Below are positions 1 to 6,302 of a DNA stretch of 8,973 bases, piece after piece (within the stretch, counting starts at the first letter, position 1; each line of letters begins with the position of its first letter). The stretch comes from Candidatus Aminicenantota bacterium. GTDB lineage: Bacteria > Acidobacteriota > Aminicenantia > S016-38. The stretch covers positions 1 through 8,973 of the forward strand of contig JAMOUL010000186.1 in the NCBI GenBank assembly GCA_027062035.1, given 5' to 3'. The position numbers and the translations under genes were made by a program. Under the pieces are notes generated by a model. It was not told the origin of the DNA. It did no database searches and worked only from the letters and a program-made list of their open reading frames with translations.

Positions 1-97
1 GTAAGATTTTCTTGCCGGTTAAATCTGAGAGCCTGAAATCCTTATTGTGGTGGTCCTTTAATGTAAAATCCGGAGCCTTTTTCCCTATTTCTATCAT
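1..97 (-). CDS. Peroxiredoxin (AhpC/TSA or BCP-like), N-terminal fragment cut by the window edge
   Basis: Reading the minus strand from the ATG at 97-95 gives 32 residues that run off the left edge. They start MIEIGKKAPDFTL and continue with LSDLTGKK, the usual opening of peroxiredoxins: a beta-hairpin with the APDF(T/S)L signature, then an acidic 'L.dl.Gkk' stretch before the strand leading to the peroxidatic Cys. That Cys (PxxxTxxC) would lie outside the window. Family members reduce peroxides in the cytoplasm with thiol electrons. A perfect GGAGG (107-103) sits 5 nt before this ATG, which picks it over an in-frame ATG 12 nt upstream that overlaps the SD. There is no signal peptide. The gene is divergent from the Crp/Fnr regulator at 182, with an 84-nt shared control region. 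A TlpA/ResA-type thioredoxin-like protein begins similarly and cannot be excluded. Confidence 0.72.
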   Translation of the reverse strand, partial: MIEIGKKAPDFTLKDHHNKDFRLSDLTGKKIL

Positions 98-114
98 TTT
101 TACCTCCATAAAAG

Positions 115-143
115 ATTCTATCTGAAAATTATTACTAATTCAA
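115..143 (-). promoter_or_regulatory. Predicted sigma70-type promoter of the peroxiredoxin gene
   Basis: On the minus strand TTGAAT (143-138) is followed after exactly 17 nt by TAGAAT (120-115). Matches to consensus are 4/6 for the -35 and 5/6 for the -10. The predicted start is near 108, so the leader is about 11 nt and contains the GGAGG site. The -35 directly abuts the -35 of the promoter running the other way. Confidence 0.55.
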
Positions 144-150
144 TTGTAAT
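131..150. promoter_or_regulatory. Weak dyad over both -35 elements, possible operator
   Basis: ATTAC (131-135) and GTAAT (146-150) form an inverted repeat with a 10-nt spacer, centred on the two abutting -35 boxes. A protein bound here would affect both divergent genes, and autoregulation by the adjacent Crp/Fnr protein would be typical. The spacing does not match the N6 Crp geometry, and the region is so AT-rich that a chance dyad is quite possible. Confidence 0.22.
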
Positions 151-172
151 TTTTACTTTTTAATTCTATAAT
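144..172 (+). promoter_or_regulatory. Predicted sigma70-type promoter of the Crp/Fnr regulator gene
   Basis: TTGTAA (144-149), a 17-nt spacer and a perfect TATAAT (167-172). Initiation about 7 nt past the -10 would fall at 178-180, only 2-4 nt before the ATG at 182. The transcript is therefore predicted to be leaderless or nearly so, which agrees with the absence of a convincing SD before this gene. Confidence 0.6.
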
Positions 173-181
173 ACCAGCAGA

Positions 182-868
182 ATGAATATGAAGATCTGGT
201 ACCTCAAGGCTTCAGACCTTTTTCGCAACCTTCCAGAAGAGGAATTCAGAAAGATTGACGAGATGGCAACCATGAGGAAGTATCAGAAAGGGGAGACCAT
301 ATATATCTATCCTGAGGAGCTGAGAAAGGTTTTTCTTATAAAAACTGGCTTTGTGGAAGTTGGCAAAATTGATGACAATGGAGACAAACACATACTTGAA
401 ATTCTCGGTCCGAAGGAATTTTTTGGATTTTTAAATATGGGAGGAAGCGACGAAAGCTATGCAAGAACCCTCAGTGAAGTTCTGGTATGTTATTTTGACG
501 AAAAGGAACTTCTGTCTTTACTTAAAAAATTCCCGGAGCTGGCTCTGAATATGATAAAGATTCAGGCCTCACAGATTAAAGAGCTCGAGAGCATGACCGT
601 GTTGAGATCTATAAAAGGGTTAAGATCCCGGATCCTTCATCTTGTCAACTCCCTTTACTGGAAATTCGGGGGTGAAAATGGAGTTATTCCTGTGAATCTT
701 ACCCATCAGGATATTGCGGATATCCTGGGATGTTCCAGAGAAACAGTTTCTGTTCTCATGTCACAGCTGAAGGAGGAGGGAGTTTTAGATTATTCAAGGA
801 GAGAACTCAGGATAGTTTCTCCCGATAAATTGAACGAATTTCTCGCGCATTTAGAAAAAAGTGCCTGA
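182..868 (+). CDS. Crp/Fnr-family transcriptional regulator
   Basis: A 228-residue protein, the normal family length. Residues about 13-118 form the cyclic-nucleotide-binding-like beta-barrel (LFRNLPEEEF opening, KYQKGETIY at 33-41). A long dimerisation helix follows (about 119-145). The winged helix-turn-helix is at about 147-213, with LTHQDIADILGCSRETVS at 173-190. The usual cAMP-binding Glu of the GExxGE loop is not apparent (EFFGFL at 79-84), though an Arg-Thr pair is kept (R95-T96). There is no N-terminal Cys cluster (only C103 and C184), so neither cAMP nor an FNR-type Fe-S cluster is likely; the effector is unknown. The recognition helix keeps the CRP Arg180/Glu181 pair (R186/E187) but has Val191 where CRP has Arg185. 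ATG 182 and ATG 188 are both usable starts and SD support is poor. The neighbours (peroxiredoxin and exported rhodanese) suggest a redox or sulfur response (inference). Confidence 0.93.
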   Translation: MNMKIWYLKASDLFRNLPEEEFRKIDEMATMRKYQKGETIYIYPEELRKVFLIKTGFVEVGKIDDNGDKHILEILGPKEFFGFLNMGGSDESYARTLSEVLVCYFDEKELLSLLKKFPELALNMIKIQASQIKELESMTVLRSIKGLRSRILHLVNSLYWKFGGENGVIPVNLTHQDIADILGCSRETVSVLMSQLKEEGVLDYSRRELRIVSPDKLNEFLAHLEKSA

Positions 869-869
869 A

Positions 870-885
870 TGTTAGAAATCTAACA
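870..885. promoter_or_regulatory. Perfect 16-bp palindrome with CRP/FNR site geometry, candidate activator site
   Basis: TGTTAG-AAAT-CTAACA is a perfect inverted repeat starting 1 nt after the regulator's stop codon. Read as half-sites it is TGTTA-N6-TAACA, the spacing of CRP sites (TGTGA-N6-TCACA). Its centre (877.5) lies 41.5 nt upstream of the start predicted from TATCCT at 907-912, the class II activator position. It has no T-tract, so it is unlikely to be a terminator. Binding by the adjacent Crp/Fnr protein is inference. Confidence 0.5.
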
Positions 886-906
886 GAACTGCAAGTTCAT
901 CCGTTC

Positions 907-912
907 TATCCT
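907..912 (+). promoter_or_regulatory. Candidate -10 box of the rhodanese gene
   Basis: TATCCT matches 4 of 6 consensus bases and would start transcription near 919, leaving a 23-nt leader with the AGGAGG site. No good -35 is seen 16-18 nt upstream, as expected if an activator bound at 870-885 replaces it. On sequence alone the box is weak. Confidence 0.35.
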
Positions 913-941
913 TTTTCTGTAAGAAAAAATAGGAGGTAAAC

Positions 942-1385
942 ATGAAGCTAAAAACATTAGCTGTTATTCTGGTTGTATTCGGATTACTGGGTTTTCAGGC
1001 CTTTGGAGGCATGATGAACAAGGATACTAAGGTTCTCGCTGATAAATTTCTCAAATCCGTTCCTGAGAATATGATGTATCTGATGCCCGTTAAGTCCCTT
1101 ATTAATGCTGTAAAGCAGGGGGAAAATAATGTGGTGATCCTGGACATAAGACCGCCGGTCCATTATAACAATGGGCATATTAAAGGAGCCCTTCATATAC
1201 CAATGCCAATGATAGTGGAGAAAATGGAAATGATTCCTAAGGACAAAAAAATCGCAGTAGTATGCGCTATGGATACCAATTCAGCCTTCGTGGTTTCAGT
1301 GCTCAGGATGTTTGGATACAATGCCTGGGTTGTTGATGGCGGAGTACCTGGATGGGTTAAAATGGGTATGCCACTGGAGAAGTAG
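942..1385 (+). CDS. Exported single-domain rhodanese-like protein
   Basis: A 147-residue protein with a strong SD (AGGAGG, 931-936). Residues 1-22 are a signal peptide (KLK basic start, hydrophobic AVILVVFGLLGF, likely cleavage near 22-23), so it should act outside the cytoplasmic membrane; there is no lipobox Cys. The rhodanese fold follows: LDIRPP at 67-72, GHIKGALHIP at 78-87, a strand ending in the candidate active-site Cys (C108, in VVCAMDTNS at 106-114), and VVDGGVPGW at 130-138. Rhodanese domains carry a persulfide on this Cys and move sulfane sulfur. The loop after the Cys lacks the basic residue of typical thiosulfate sulfurtransferases and has Asp111 instead, so the substrate is unclear. 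Its place after a Crp/Fnr gene with a palindrome between suggests direct control. The fold call is firm; the activity is not. Confidence 0.9.
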   Translation: MKLKTLAVILVVFGLLGFQAFGGMMNKDTKVLADKFLKSVPENMMYLMPVKSLINAVKQGENNVVILDIRPPVHYNNGHIKGALHIPMPMIVEKMEMIPKDKKIAVVCAMDTNSAFVVSVLRMFGYNAWVVDGGVPGWVKMGMPLEK

Positions 1386-1392
1386 TACAACC

Positions 1393-1426
1393 TTATTGGA
1401 ACCCGCCCTGTGGCGGGTTCCAATAA
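1393..1426. other. Perfect 15-bp stem-loop after the rhodanese gene, not a canonical terminator
   Basis: Arms 1393-1407 and 1412-1426 are perfect reverse complements with a CTGT tetraloop, and the upper stem is GC-rich (ACCCGCC/GGCGGGT). It begins 7 nt after the rhodanese stop. Downstream on the + strand is an A-run (1424-1432), not a T-run, and no T-run follows on the minus strand either. It could stabilise a 3' end, attenuate read-through or be a non-canonical terminator. Confidence 0.7.
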
Positions 1427-1443
1427 AAAAAATGAGGTGGTTG

Positions 1444-1581
1444 ATGAATTTAACAGGAAAATGGTGGGTATTTCCTGGATTTGAGATTGAACATTTATTA
1501 ACAGGTTTTAATCTTCCGGTAAATATCGCCTTTGTCCCTGAGCCGGGTAATGAGCCCGCCCACCTTTTTTGCTTTAATTAA
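1444..1581 (+). CDS. 45-residue ORF, possible N-terminal remnant of a beta-propeller sugar-dehydrogenase-like gene
   Basis: A GAGGTG site (1434-1439) precedes the ATG at 1444 by 4 nt, so the ORF has a real translation signal. It starts MNLTGKWWVFPGFEIEHL and continues with FNLPVNIAFVPEPG (22-35). From memory, 'G..LPvniAFvP.pG' resembles the first blade of PQQ-dependent sugar dehydrogenase/NHL-type propellers, which run to several hundred residues. Here the frame stops after LFCFN at 1581, and the next bases are the 3' end of thrC on the other strand, so no continuation is possible. It has no signal peptide or membrane segment. Either it is a genuine small protein or, more likely, the stub of a gene lost by deletion at about 1565-1582. 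An in-frame ATG at 1432 lacks an SD. Confidence 0.4.
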   Translation: MNLTGKWWVFPGFEIEHLLTGFNLPVNIAFVPEPGNEPAHLFCFN

Positions 1582-1582
1582 A

Positions 1583-2749
1583 TTACTTCCAGACGTGGGG
1601 ATACTTTAATCCCGTACCTGTATTGAATAGAATTACCCTTTCGCCATCCTTGATCCAGTTTTGTTCCCTTAAGATTTTAAATGCAGCAAGGGTAGCTCCT
1701 CCCTCCGGACAGGCGAAGATTCCCTGAACTTTTGCCATAAGTTTTGTTGCTTCTATGATTTGCTCGTCCGATACTGCTACTGCTGTTCCTTTGCTTTCCC
1801 TGAGAATCCTCAGCATAAGGTAGTCCCCCACTGCAGCGGGGACTCTCAGTCCATAGGCAATGGTTTGAGCGCCCTCCCAGAATTCAGCGTGATCCTTTCC
1901 TTCCTTGAAGGCCTTTACAATTGGGGCACAACCCGCTGGTTGAACAGTTACCATTCGGGGCCTTTTTCTGCCAATCCATCCCAGTTTTTCCATTTCATCG
2001 AAAGCCTTCCACATTCCAATGAGTCCAGTTCCTCCTCCTGTGGGATAAATGATTACATCGGGGATTTCCCAGTTCATCTGCTCTGCAATTTCGTACCCCA
2101 TGGTTTTTTTGCCTTCAAGTCGATATGGTTCTTTCAGTGTTGACACATCATAACGTCCATATTTTTTCACATCTTCAGAAGCTACCTTTGCACAATCGGT
2201 GATTATTCCCTTTATGAGATATATTCTCGCTCCGAAAGCCTTGCACTCCGTCATGAAGGTTGTGGGGGAGTCTTCAGGCATATAGACATGAGCTTTAAGT
2301 CCAGCTGCTGCAGCATAAGCACTCATGGCACTGGCAGCATTTCCAGCAGAAGGAATGGATACCTCCTTTATCCCGAGCTCCAGAGCCATGGATATGGCAG
2401 TTGCCTGTCCCCTTGATTTAAAGGATCCTGTTGGATTCTGACTTTCATCCTTAATAAAGAGGTACGAGAAATCCAGTTCTTTTTCCAGTTTCTTTGCCCT
2501 TATAAGAGGAGTGAAACCCTCTCCAAGGGAGACCCGATTTTCCGATCTTTGAACAGGAAGAAGTTCGTGGTATCTCCATATAGAGGCTTCTCTTCTGCTT
2601 ATTTCTTCTCTTTTTAATATCTGTCTGGCCCGTTCAAGGTCATATCTGGCCATGAGGGGACCGTTGCATTTTGGACAGGTGTGCCAGGGTTTGTCTGGTT
2701 CAAACCTTTCTCCACATTTTACGCATTCAAGATGGGTAAAAAAATTCAT
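1583..2749 (-). CDS. thrC: Threonine synthase, PLP-dependent fold-type II
   Basis: A 388-residue cytoplasmic enzyme; threonine synthase converts O-phospho-L-homoserine to L-threonine and phosphate, the last step of threonine synthesis. A zinc-ribbon-like N-terminus (C9-x2-C12 and C25-x2-C28) is typical of the plant/archaeal-type class. The PLP Lys is K111 in NPTGSFKSR (105-113). SAGNAA (134-139), the glycine-rich phosphate loop TGGGTGL (237-243), CPEGGA (347-352) and NTGTGLKYP (376-384) follow in the expected order. The start has AGGGGG 5 nt upstream and the length is normal. The ribbon and the C-terminal NTGTG-K(Y/D)P signature favour threonine synthase over threonine dehydratase or cysteine synthase. 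There is no other threonine gene beside it. It is divergent from the tricorn gene. Confidence 0.93.
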   Translation of the reverse strand: MNFFTHLECVKCGERFEPDKPWHTCPKCNGPLMARYDLERARQILKREEISRREASIWRYHELLPVQRSENRVSLGEGFTPLIRAKKLEKELDFSYLFIKDESQNPTGSFKSRGQATAISMALELGIKEVSIPSAGNAASAMSAYAAAAGLKAHVYMPEDSPTTFMTECKAFGARIYLIKGIITDCAKVASEDVKKYGRYDVSTLKEPYRLEGKKTMGYEIAEQMNWEIPDVIIYPTGGGTGLIGMWKAFDEMEKLGWIGRKRPRMVTVQPAGCAPIVKAFKEGKDHAEFWEGAQTIAYGLRVPAAVGDYLMLRILRESKGTAVAVSDEQIIEATKLMAKVQGIFACPEGGATLAAFKILREQNWIKDGERVILFNTGTGLKYPHVWK

Positions 2750-2776
2750 TTTTTCCCCCTGAATTTTTTCACCCTA

Positions 2777-2785
2777 ATTATAGCA
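2777..2785 (-). promoter_or_regulatory. Predicted extended -10 promoter of thrC
   Basis: On the minus strand TGCTATAAT is a perfect extended -10 element. No good -35 is visible (CTCTTT at a 17-nt spacing), which extended -10 promoters tolerate. The predicted start near 2770 gives a leader of about 21 nt. No leader peptide or riboswitch-sized region fits between it and the gene. Confidence 0.55.
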
Positions 2786-2835
2786 AAGAAAGGTTATTTA
2801 AAGAGATTGGGTAGAACTATTTTTTCTTTCAGGAG

Positions 2836-2841
2836 TATAAT
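2836..2841 (+). promoter_or_regulatory. Predicted -10 box of the tricorn gene
   Basis: A perfect TATAAT, with a predicted start near 2848 and a leader of about 21 nt that contains the AAGGAG site. The -35 is poor: TAGAAC at an 18-nt spacing is the best nearby, and TTGGGT at 2807-2812 is too far. A T-rich stretch (2820-2829) lies between. Confidence 0.45.
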
Positions 2842-2857
2842 CAAGTAAATAAGTTAT

Positions 2858-2863
2858 AAGGAG
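2858..2863 (+). promoter_or_regulatory. Ribosome binding site that fixes the tricorn start
   Basis: AAGGAG ends 5 nt before the ATG at 2869. The in-frame GTG at 2863-2865 overlaps this SD and so cannot use it. The ATG is therefore the start, removing two residues from the longest reading frame. Confidence 0.75.
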
Positions 2864-2868
2864 TGGGT

Positions 2869-5800
2869 ATGCGCAAAATTATTCAAATCCCCTTTATTTT
2901 TCTATTATTGGTATGGTTTAGCTTTGCTTTCAGCGATGCGCGTCTTCTGAGATTCCCTGACATTAACGGAAATCAAATAGTATTCGTTTATGCAGGGGAT
3001 ATATGGACCGTATCCGCCAATGGGGGCGAAGCCAGAAGGTTAACATCCCATGAGGGCCTTGAACTCTTTCCCAAACTTTCCCCTGATGGCAAATGGATAG
3101 CCTTCTCAGCTGAATATTCAGGTTCGAGGCAGGTTTACATAATGCCTTCTCAGGGTGGAACTCCCAGACAACTTACCTTCTATAACGACGTGGGTATAAT
3201 GCCTCCCAGAGGAGGTTTTGACTATATTGTACTTGACTGGACTCCGGATAGTAAAAAGATACTGGTAAGGGCCAACAGAACTCCCTTTGGCAGGAGAATG
3301 GGAAAGTACTATCTTGTAAGCATTGAAGGGGGCCTGGAGGAGCCTCTGGAAATTCCTGAGGCAGGCTTTGGAAAATTTTCTCCTGATGCCAGGAAGATAG
3401 TTTACACTCCCATATCGAGGGAATTCAGAACATGGAAAAGATACAAAGGAGGAAGGGCCCAGGATGTATGGATTTACGACCTGGAACATCACACTTCTAA
3501 AAGATTGACAAAGTTCCCCGGGACAGACCAGCATCCCCTCTGGTATAAGGACAAAATTTACTTTGTTTCTGACAGAGACCTTGTCCTCAATTTTTATTCC
3601 TATGATTTAAAAACAGGGAAGATAACTCAGATTACCCACCATAAGGAATACGATGTTCTCTGGCCTTCAGGAAGGGGAGGTCTTGTGGTTTATGAGAACG
3701 GAGGCTATATTTATAAACTGAACCTCGATACGGGGAAGACACAAAAACTCACGGTAAGCATAAAATTTGATGATCCTAACCGCCTTCCCTATTTTAAGAA
3801 CGTTTCAAAATACGTTACCAGATTCGGTTATACCATATCTCCCACAGGGAAAAGGGCAGTATTTGACGCCAGGGGAGACATATTTACCGTTCCAGCCAGG
3901 GAAGGAATAACATATAATCTCACAGATTCTCAGGGTATTAGAGAGGAGTATCCCAGATGGTCTCCTGATGGGAAATGGATTGCAATTTATTCTGACAGAA
4001 CAGGCGAGTACGAAATTTACCTCCTCGATCCCAGGGGTAAAAAGAAACCGGTGCAACTTACAAAAAACAGCAAGATCTGGAGATATCCTGTGGTGTGGTC
4101 ACCCGATAGCTCCATGCTTCTCTATTCCGACAAAAATCAGCTATTACAATACCTTGATATTAAAACAAGGAAAGTAACAGTAGTTGATAAAGCAAGTCTT
4201 TTTGATATTACAGATTACAACTGGTCTCCGGATTCCCGCTGGATTGTATATACAAAGAACGGCAAAAACGGGCTTGCAGCAATATGGGTTTATTCCCTTG
4301 ATCAGCACAGGAAATATCAACTCACCAATGCCATGTACAATGATTTTTCCCCTGTATTTTCTCAGGATGGTAAATACATATTCTTCCTTTCCGAACGGGA
4401 TTTCAATATGAACTTCTCCAGTTTTGAATTTGATTTTGTTTACAATAAGGCCACCAGAATATATGCCATGCATCTTACCAGAGAGGTTCCCAGATTGTTT
4501 AAAGAAAAGAACGATGAAGAACCAGTTAAGAGTGAGAAAACAGCCAGAAAGAATAGGAAGGCAGAGAAGCCAAAGGTTAACAGGGATGGGAAACTTGTAA
4601 AGATAGAGTTCGAGGGAATTAATGAAAGAGTGGTGGCATTTCCATTAAAACCCGGGGATTACTATGGAATCGCAGCTATTAAAGGAGGGATTCTTTACGC
4701 AAAGGATGGCGCTCTTTATAAATTCGACCTCTCCAGGAAAAAATCCATGCTAATAATAAAGGGAATAAGAGGAGGAGAAATTTCGGCAGACGGAAAGAAA
4801 TTTCTTTATAAAGCAGGGAATAAGTATGGCATCATTGATATAACCCCGGGCAAAAAGGTAGGAGACGGTCTGCTCAATATGAGTGATGTAACCATGAAGA
4901 TAGACCCCGTGAAGGAATGGAATCAGATGTACAGAGATGGCTGGAGGATTTACAGGGATTGGTTCTATGTTAAAAATATGCACGGCGTTGACTGGAACAG
5001 GATGTACGAGAAGTACAGAAAGCTCCTTCCCTATGTCAGTCACAGAGCGGACCTGGATTATATTTTTGGCGAGCTGGTTTCTGAGCTTAATGCCGGGCAT
5101 TGCTATATAAACTGGGGAGATTTCCCCAGGCCCAAAAGGGTGGATACCGGACTTCTTGGAGCAGTTCTTCAGGCAGACAGAAAAGCAGGCAGATATAGAA
5201 TAGTAAAAATCTTCAAGGGAGAAAACTGGAAGGAGGAGACGAGATCTCCGCTTACAGAGCAGGGAATAGATGTTAAAGAAGGAGATTACCTTATTGCTTT
5301 GAATCACCACAACGTAACCCTGAAGGATAATCCTTATAGATTCCTTGAAAACACCGTTGGAAAGAAAATCACCATCACGGTAAATTCTGTACCATCAGAA
5401 AAGGGAGCAAGGACTTACTGGATAAAGCCCATAAAGAGCGAGTTGAAGCTGTTCTATCTTGACTGGGTAAATTCCAGGAGAAAGCTTGTTGAAAAGCTTT
5501 CCGGTGGAAGGATAGGTTATGTCCATGTTCCGGATACCGCAGTTGAAGGAAACAGGGAGCTATTTAAGGGATTTTACGCCCTTGCAAGGAGTAAAGATGC
5601 CCTTATTGTGGACGAAAGATATAACGGCGGAGGCTGGAGCCCTGGCAAGATGATAGAACTTCTTTCAAGGAGAACCGTTAGCTACTGGAGCAGGAGAGGC
5701 CTGGATCTCAGACCCGAACCCTTCTTTGCCATGGATGGACCAAAGGCAATGCTGATAAATCATTATTCTTCTTCAGGAGGGGATAACTTCCCATACTGGT

Positions 5801-6135
5801 TCAGAAAAGCAAAACTGGGACCCATAATTGGTACAAGGTCCTGGGGAGGACTGGTAGGATATGGATGGAGTCCATCCCTGGTGGATGGAGCACATTTCGC
5901 CGTTCCTTCTTCCGGTATTGTGGGAACCAACGGAAAATACGTTGTGGAAGGAGTGGGAATATATCCGGACATAGAGGTTTACGATAAGCCGGATGAGGTT
6001 GCCAGGGGAAGGGACCCCAGCCTTGAGACAGCGGTGAAATACCTGCTGGAGCAACTCAAAAAGAATCCTCCTAAAAAGGTTAAAAAACCCAGGGACCCGG
6101 ACCGTTCTAAATGGTACGAAGGGGAAATAAAATAG
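2869..6135 (+). CDS. Exported tricorn-type protease (peptidase family S41), with unusual active-site residues
   Basis: A 1088-residue protein, close to archaeal tricorn (about 1070). Residues 1-22 are a signal peptide (MRKIIQ then IPFIFLLLVWFSFAFS, cleavage after AFS), so it acts outside the cytoplasmic membrane. Residues about 25-320 and 320-675 are two beta-propellers with TolB/PD40-type blades (SPDGKWIAF, WSPDGKWIAIYSDR, WSPDSRWIVYTK), thought to gate peptide entry. A lysine/glutamate-rich linker lies at about 545-575. C1 follows (about 680-760) with His744 in AGHCYINW, then PDZ (about 761-855), then C2 with DERYNGGG (915-922), the nucleophile region HYSSSGGD (965-972, Ser969) and Glu1027 in VEGVGIYPDIEV. 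Tricorn cuts oligopeptides to short peptides. Compared with Thermoplasma tricorn, Ser745 is replaced by Gly743 and Asp966 by Gly970. It is a single-gene unit with its own terminator. Confidence 0.93.
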   Translation: MRKIIQIPFIFLLLVWFSFAFSDARLLRFPDINGNQIVFVYAGDIWTVSANGGEARRLTSHEGLELFPKLSPDGKWIAFSAEYSGSRQVYIMPSQGGTPRQLTFYNDVGIMPPRGGFDYIVLDWTPDSKKILVRANRTPFGRRMGKYYLVSIEGGLEEPLEIPEAGFGKFSPDARKIVYTPISREFRTWKRYKGGRAQDVWIYDLEHHTSKRLTKFPGTDQHPLWYKDKIYFVSDRDLVLNFYSYDLKTGKITQITHHKEYDVLWPSGRGGLVVYENGGYIYKLNLDTGKTQKLTVSIKFDDPNRLPYFKNVSKYVTRFGYTISPTGKRAVFDARGDIFTVPAREGITYNLTDSQGIREEYPRWSPDGKWIAIYSDRTGEYEIYLLDPRGKKKPVQLTKNSKIWRYPVVWSPDSSMLLYSDKNQLLQYLDIKTRKVTVVDKASLFDITDYNWSPDSRWIVYTKNGKNGLAAIWVYSLDQHRKYQLTNAMYNDFSPVFSQDGKYIFFLSERDFNMNFSSFEFDFVYNKATRIYAMHLTREVPRLFKEKNDEEPVKSEKTARKNRKAEKPKVNRDGKLVKIEFEGINERVVAFPLKPGDYYGIAAIKGGILYAKDGALYKFDLSRKKSMLIIKGIRGGEISADGKKFLYKAGNKYGIIDITPGKKVGDGLLNMSDVTMKIDPVKEWNQMYRDGWRIYRDWFYVKNMHGVDWNRMYEKYRKLLPYVSHRADLDYIFGELVSELNAGHCYINWGDFPRPKRVDTGLLGAVLQADRKAGRYRIVKIFKGENWKEETRSPLTEQGIDVKEGDYLIALNHHNVTLKDNPYRFLENTVGKKITITVNSVPSEKGARTYWIKPIKSELKLFYLDWVNSRRKLVEKLSGGRIGYVHVPDTAVEGNRELFKGFYALARSKDALIVDERYNGGGWSPGKMIELLSRRTVSYWSRRGLDLRPEPFFAMDGPKAMLINHYSSSGGDNFPYWFRKAKLGPIIGTRSWGGLVGYGWSPSLVDGAHFAVPSSGIVGTNGKYVVEGVGIYPDIEVYDKPDEVARGRDPSLETAVKYLLEQLKKNPPKKVKKPRDPDRSKWYEGEIK

Positions 6136-6152
6136 AAAAATTCCATTAATTC

Positions 6153-6194
6153 AGAGGGGGAGCGCAAAATTTTATTTGCGTTTCCCCTCTTTTA
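6153..6194 (+). terminator. Intrinsic terminator of the tricorn gene
   Basis: A stem of about 16 bp: AGAGGGG (6153-6159) pairs with CCCCTCT (6184-6190), and CGCAAA (6163-6168) with TTTGCG (6175-6180), joined by two G-T wobbles and one A-T pair, with a 6-nt loop. TTTTA follows. It lies 17 nt after the tricorn stop. Confidence 0.8.
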
Positions 6195-6302
6195 ATTAGA
6201 TTTATATCTCTTAAAATATAAAGTCCTTTTTGATACTTCGGGCATAAATTTTAAAGTGTTGTTGTACAAGATAACAGATGGGTTTACTTTCCCTGTTTCT
6301 TT

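Noticed and set aside
125..153. AAAATTA-N15-TAATTTT inverted repeat as an operator
   Set aside because: Very low complexity in an AT-rich region, with a 15-nt spacer that suits no obvious dimeric regulator; likely chance.
182..868. FNR-type oxygen sensor with an Fe-S cluster
   Set aside because: No N-terminal Cys cluster; only C103 and C184 are present, too few and wrongly placed.
870..885. Palindrome as the terminator of the regulator gene
   Set aside because: The stem is only 6 bp, AT-rich, with no T-tract; CRP geometry explains it better.
1540..1570. Intrinsic terminator with a T-run at 1565-1570
   Set aside because: The best stem is CGGG/CCCG (4 bp) and is separated from the T-run by several bases; too weak to call.
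1583..2749. Threonine dehydratase or cysteine synthase instead of threonine synthase
   Set aside because: The N-terminal CxxC...CxxC ribbon and the C-terminal NTGTGLKYP block are threonine synthase features.
2863..2868. GTG start two codons upstream for the tricorn gene
   Set aside because: It overlaps the AAGGAG ribosome site; the ATG at 2869 has ideal spacing and starts a normal signal peptide.
4750..5310. 186-codon minus-strand frame inside the tricorn gene
   Set aside because: It lies wholly opposite the conserved C1/PDZ coding region, has no SD or recognisable motif, and is a shadow of the real frame. The same applies to the smaller minus-strand frames at 3118-3534, 3805-4056, 4144-4473 and 5763-6167.
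6195..6300. Riboswitch or small RNA before the GNAT operon
   Set aside because: The predicted start near 6338 leaves this stretch untranscribed for the operon, and no long stem or known aptamer core is visible; only the short palindrome TTGTACAA.
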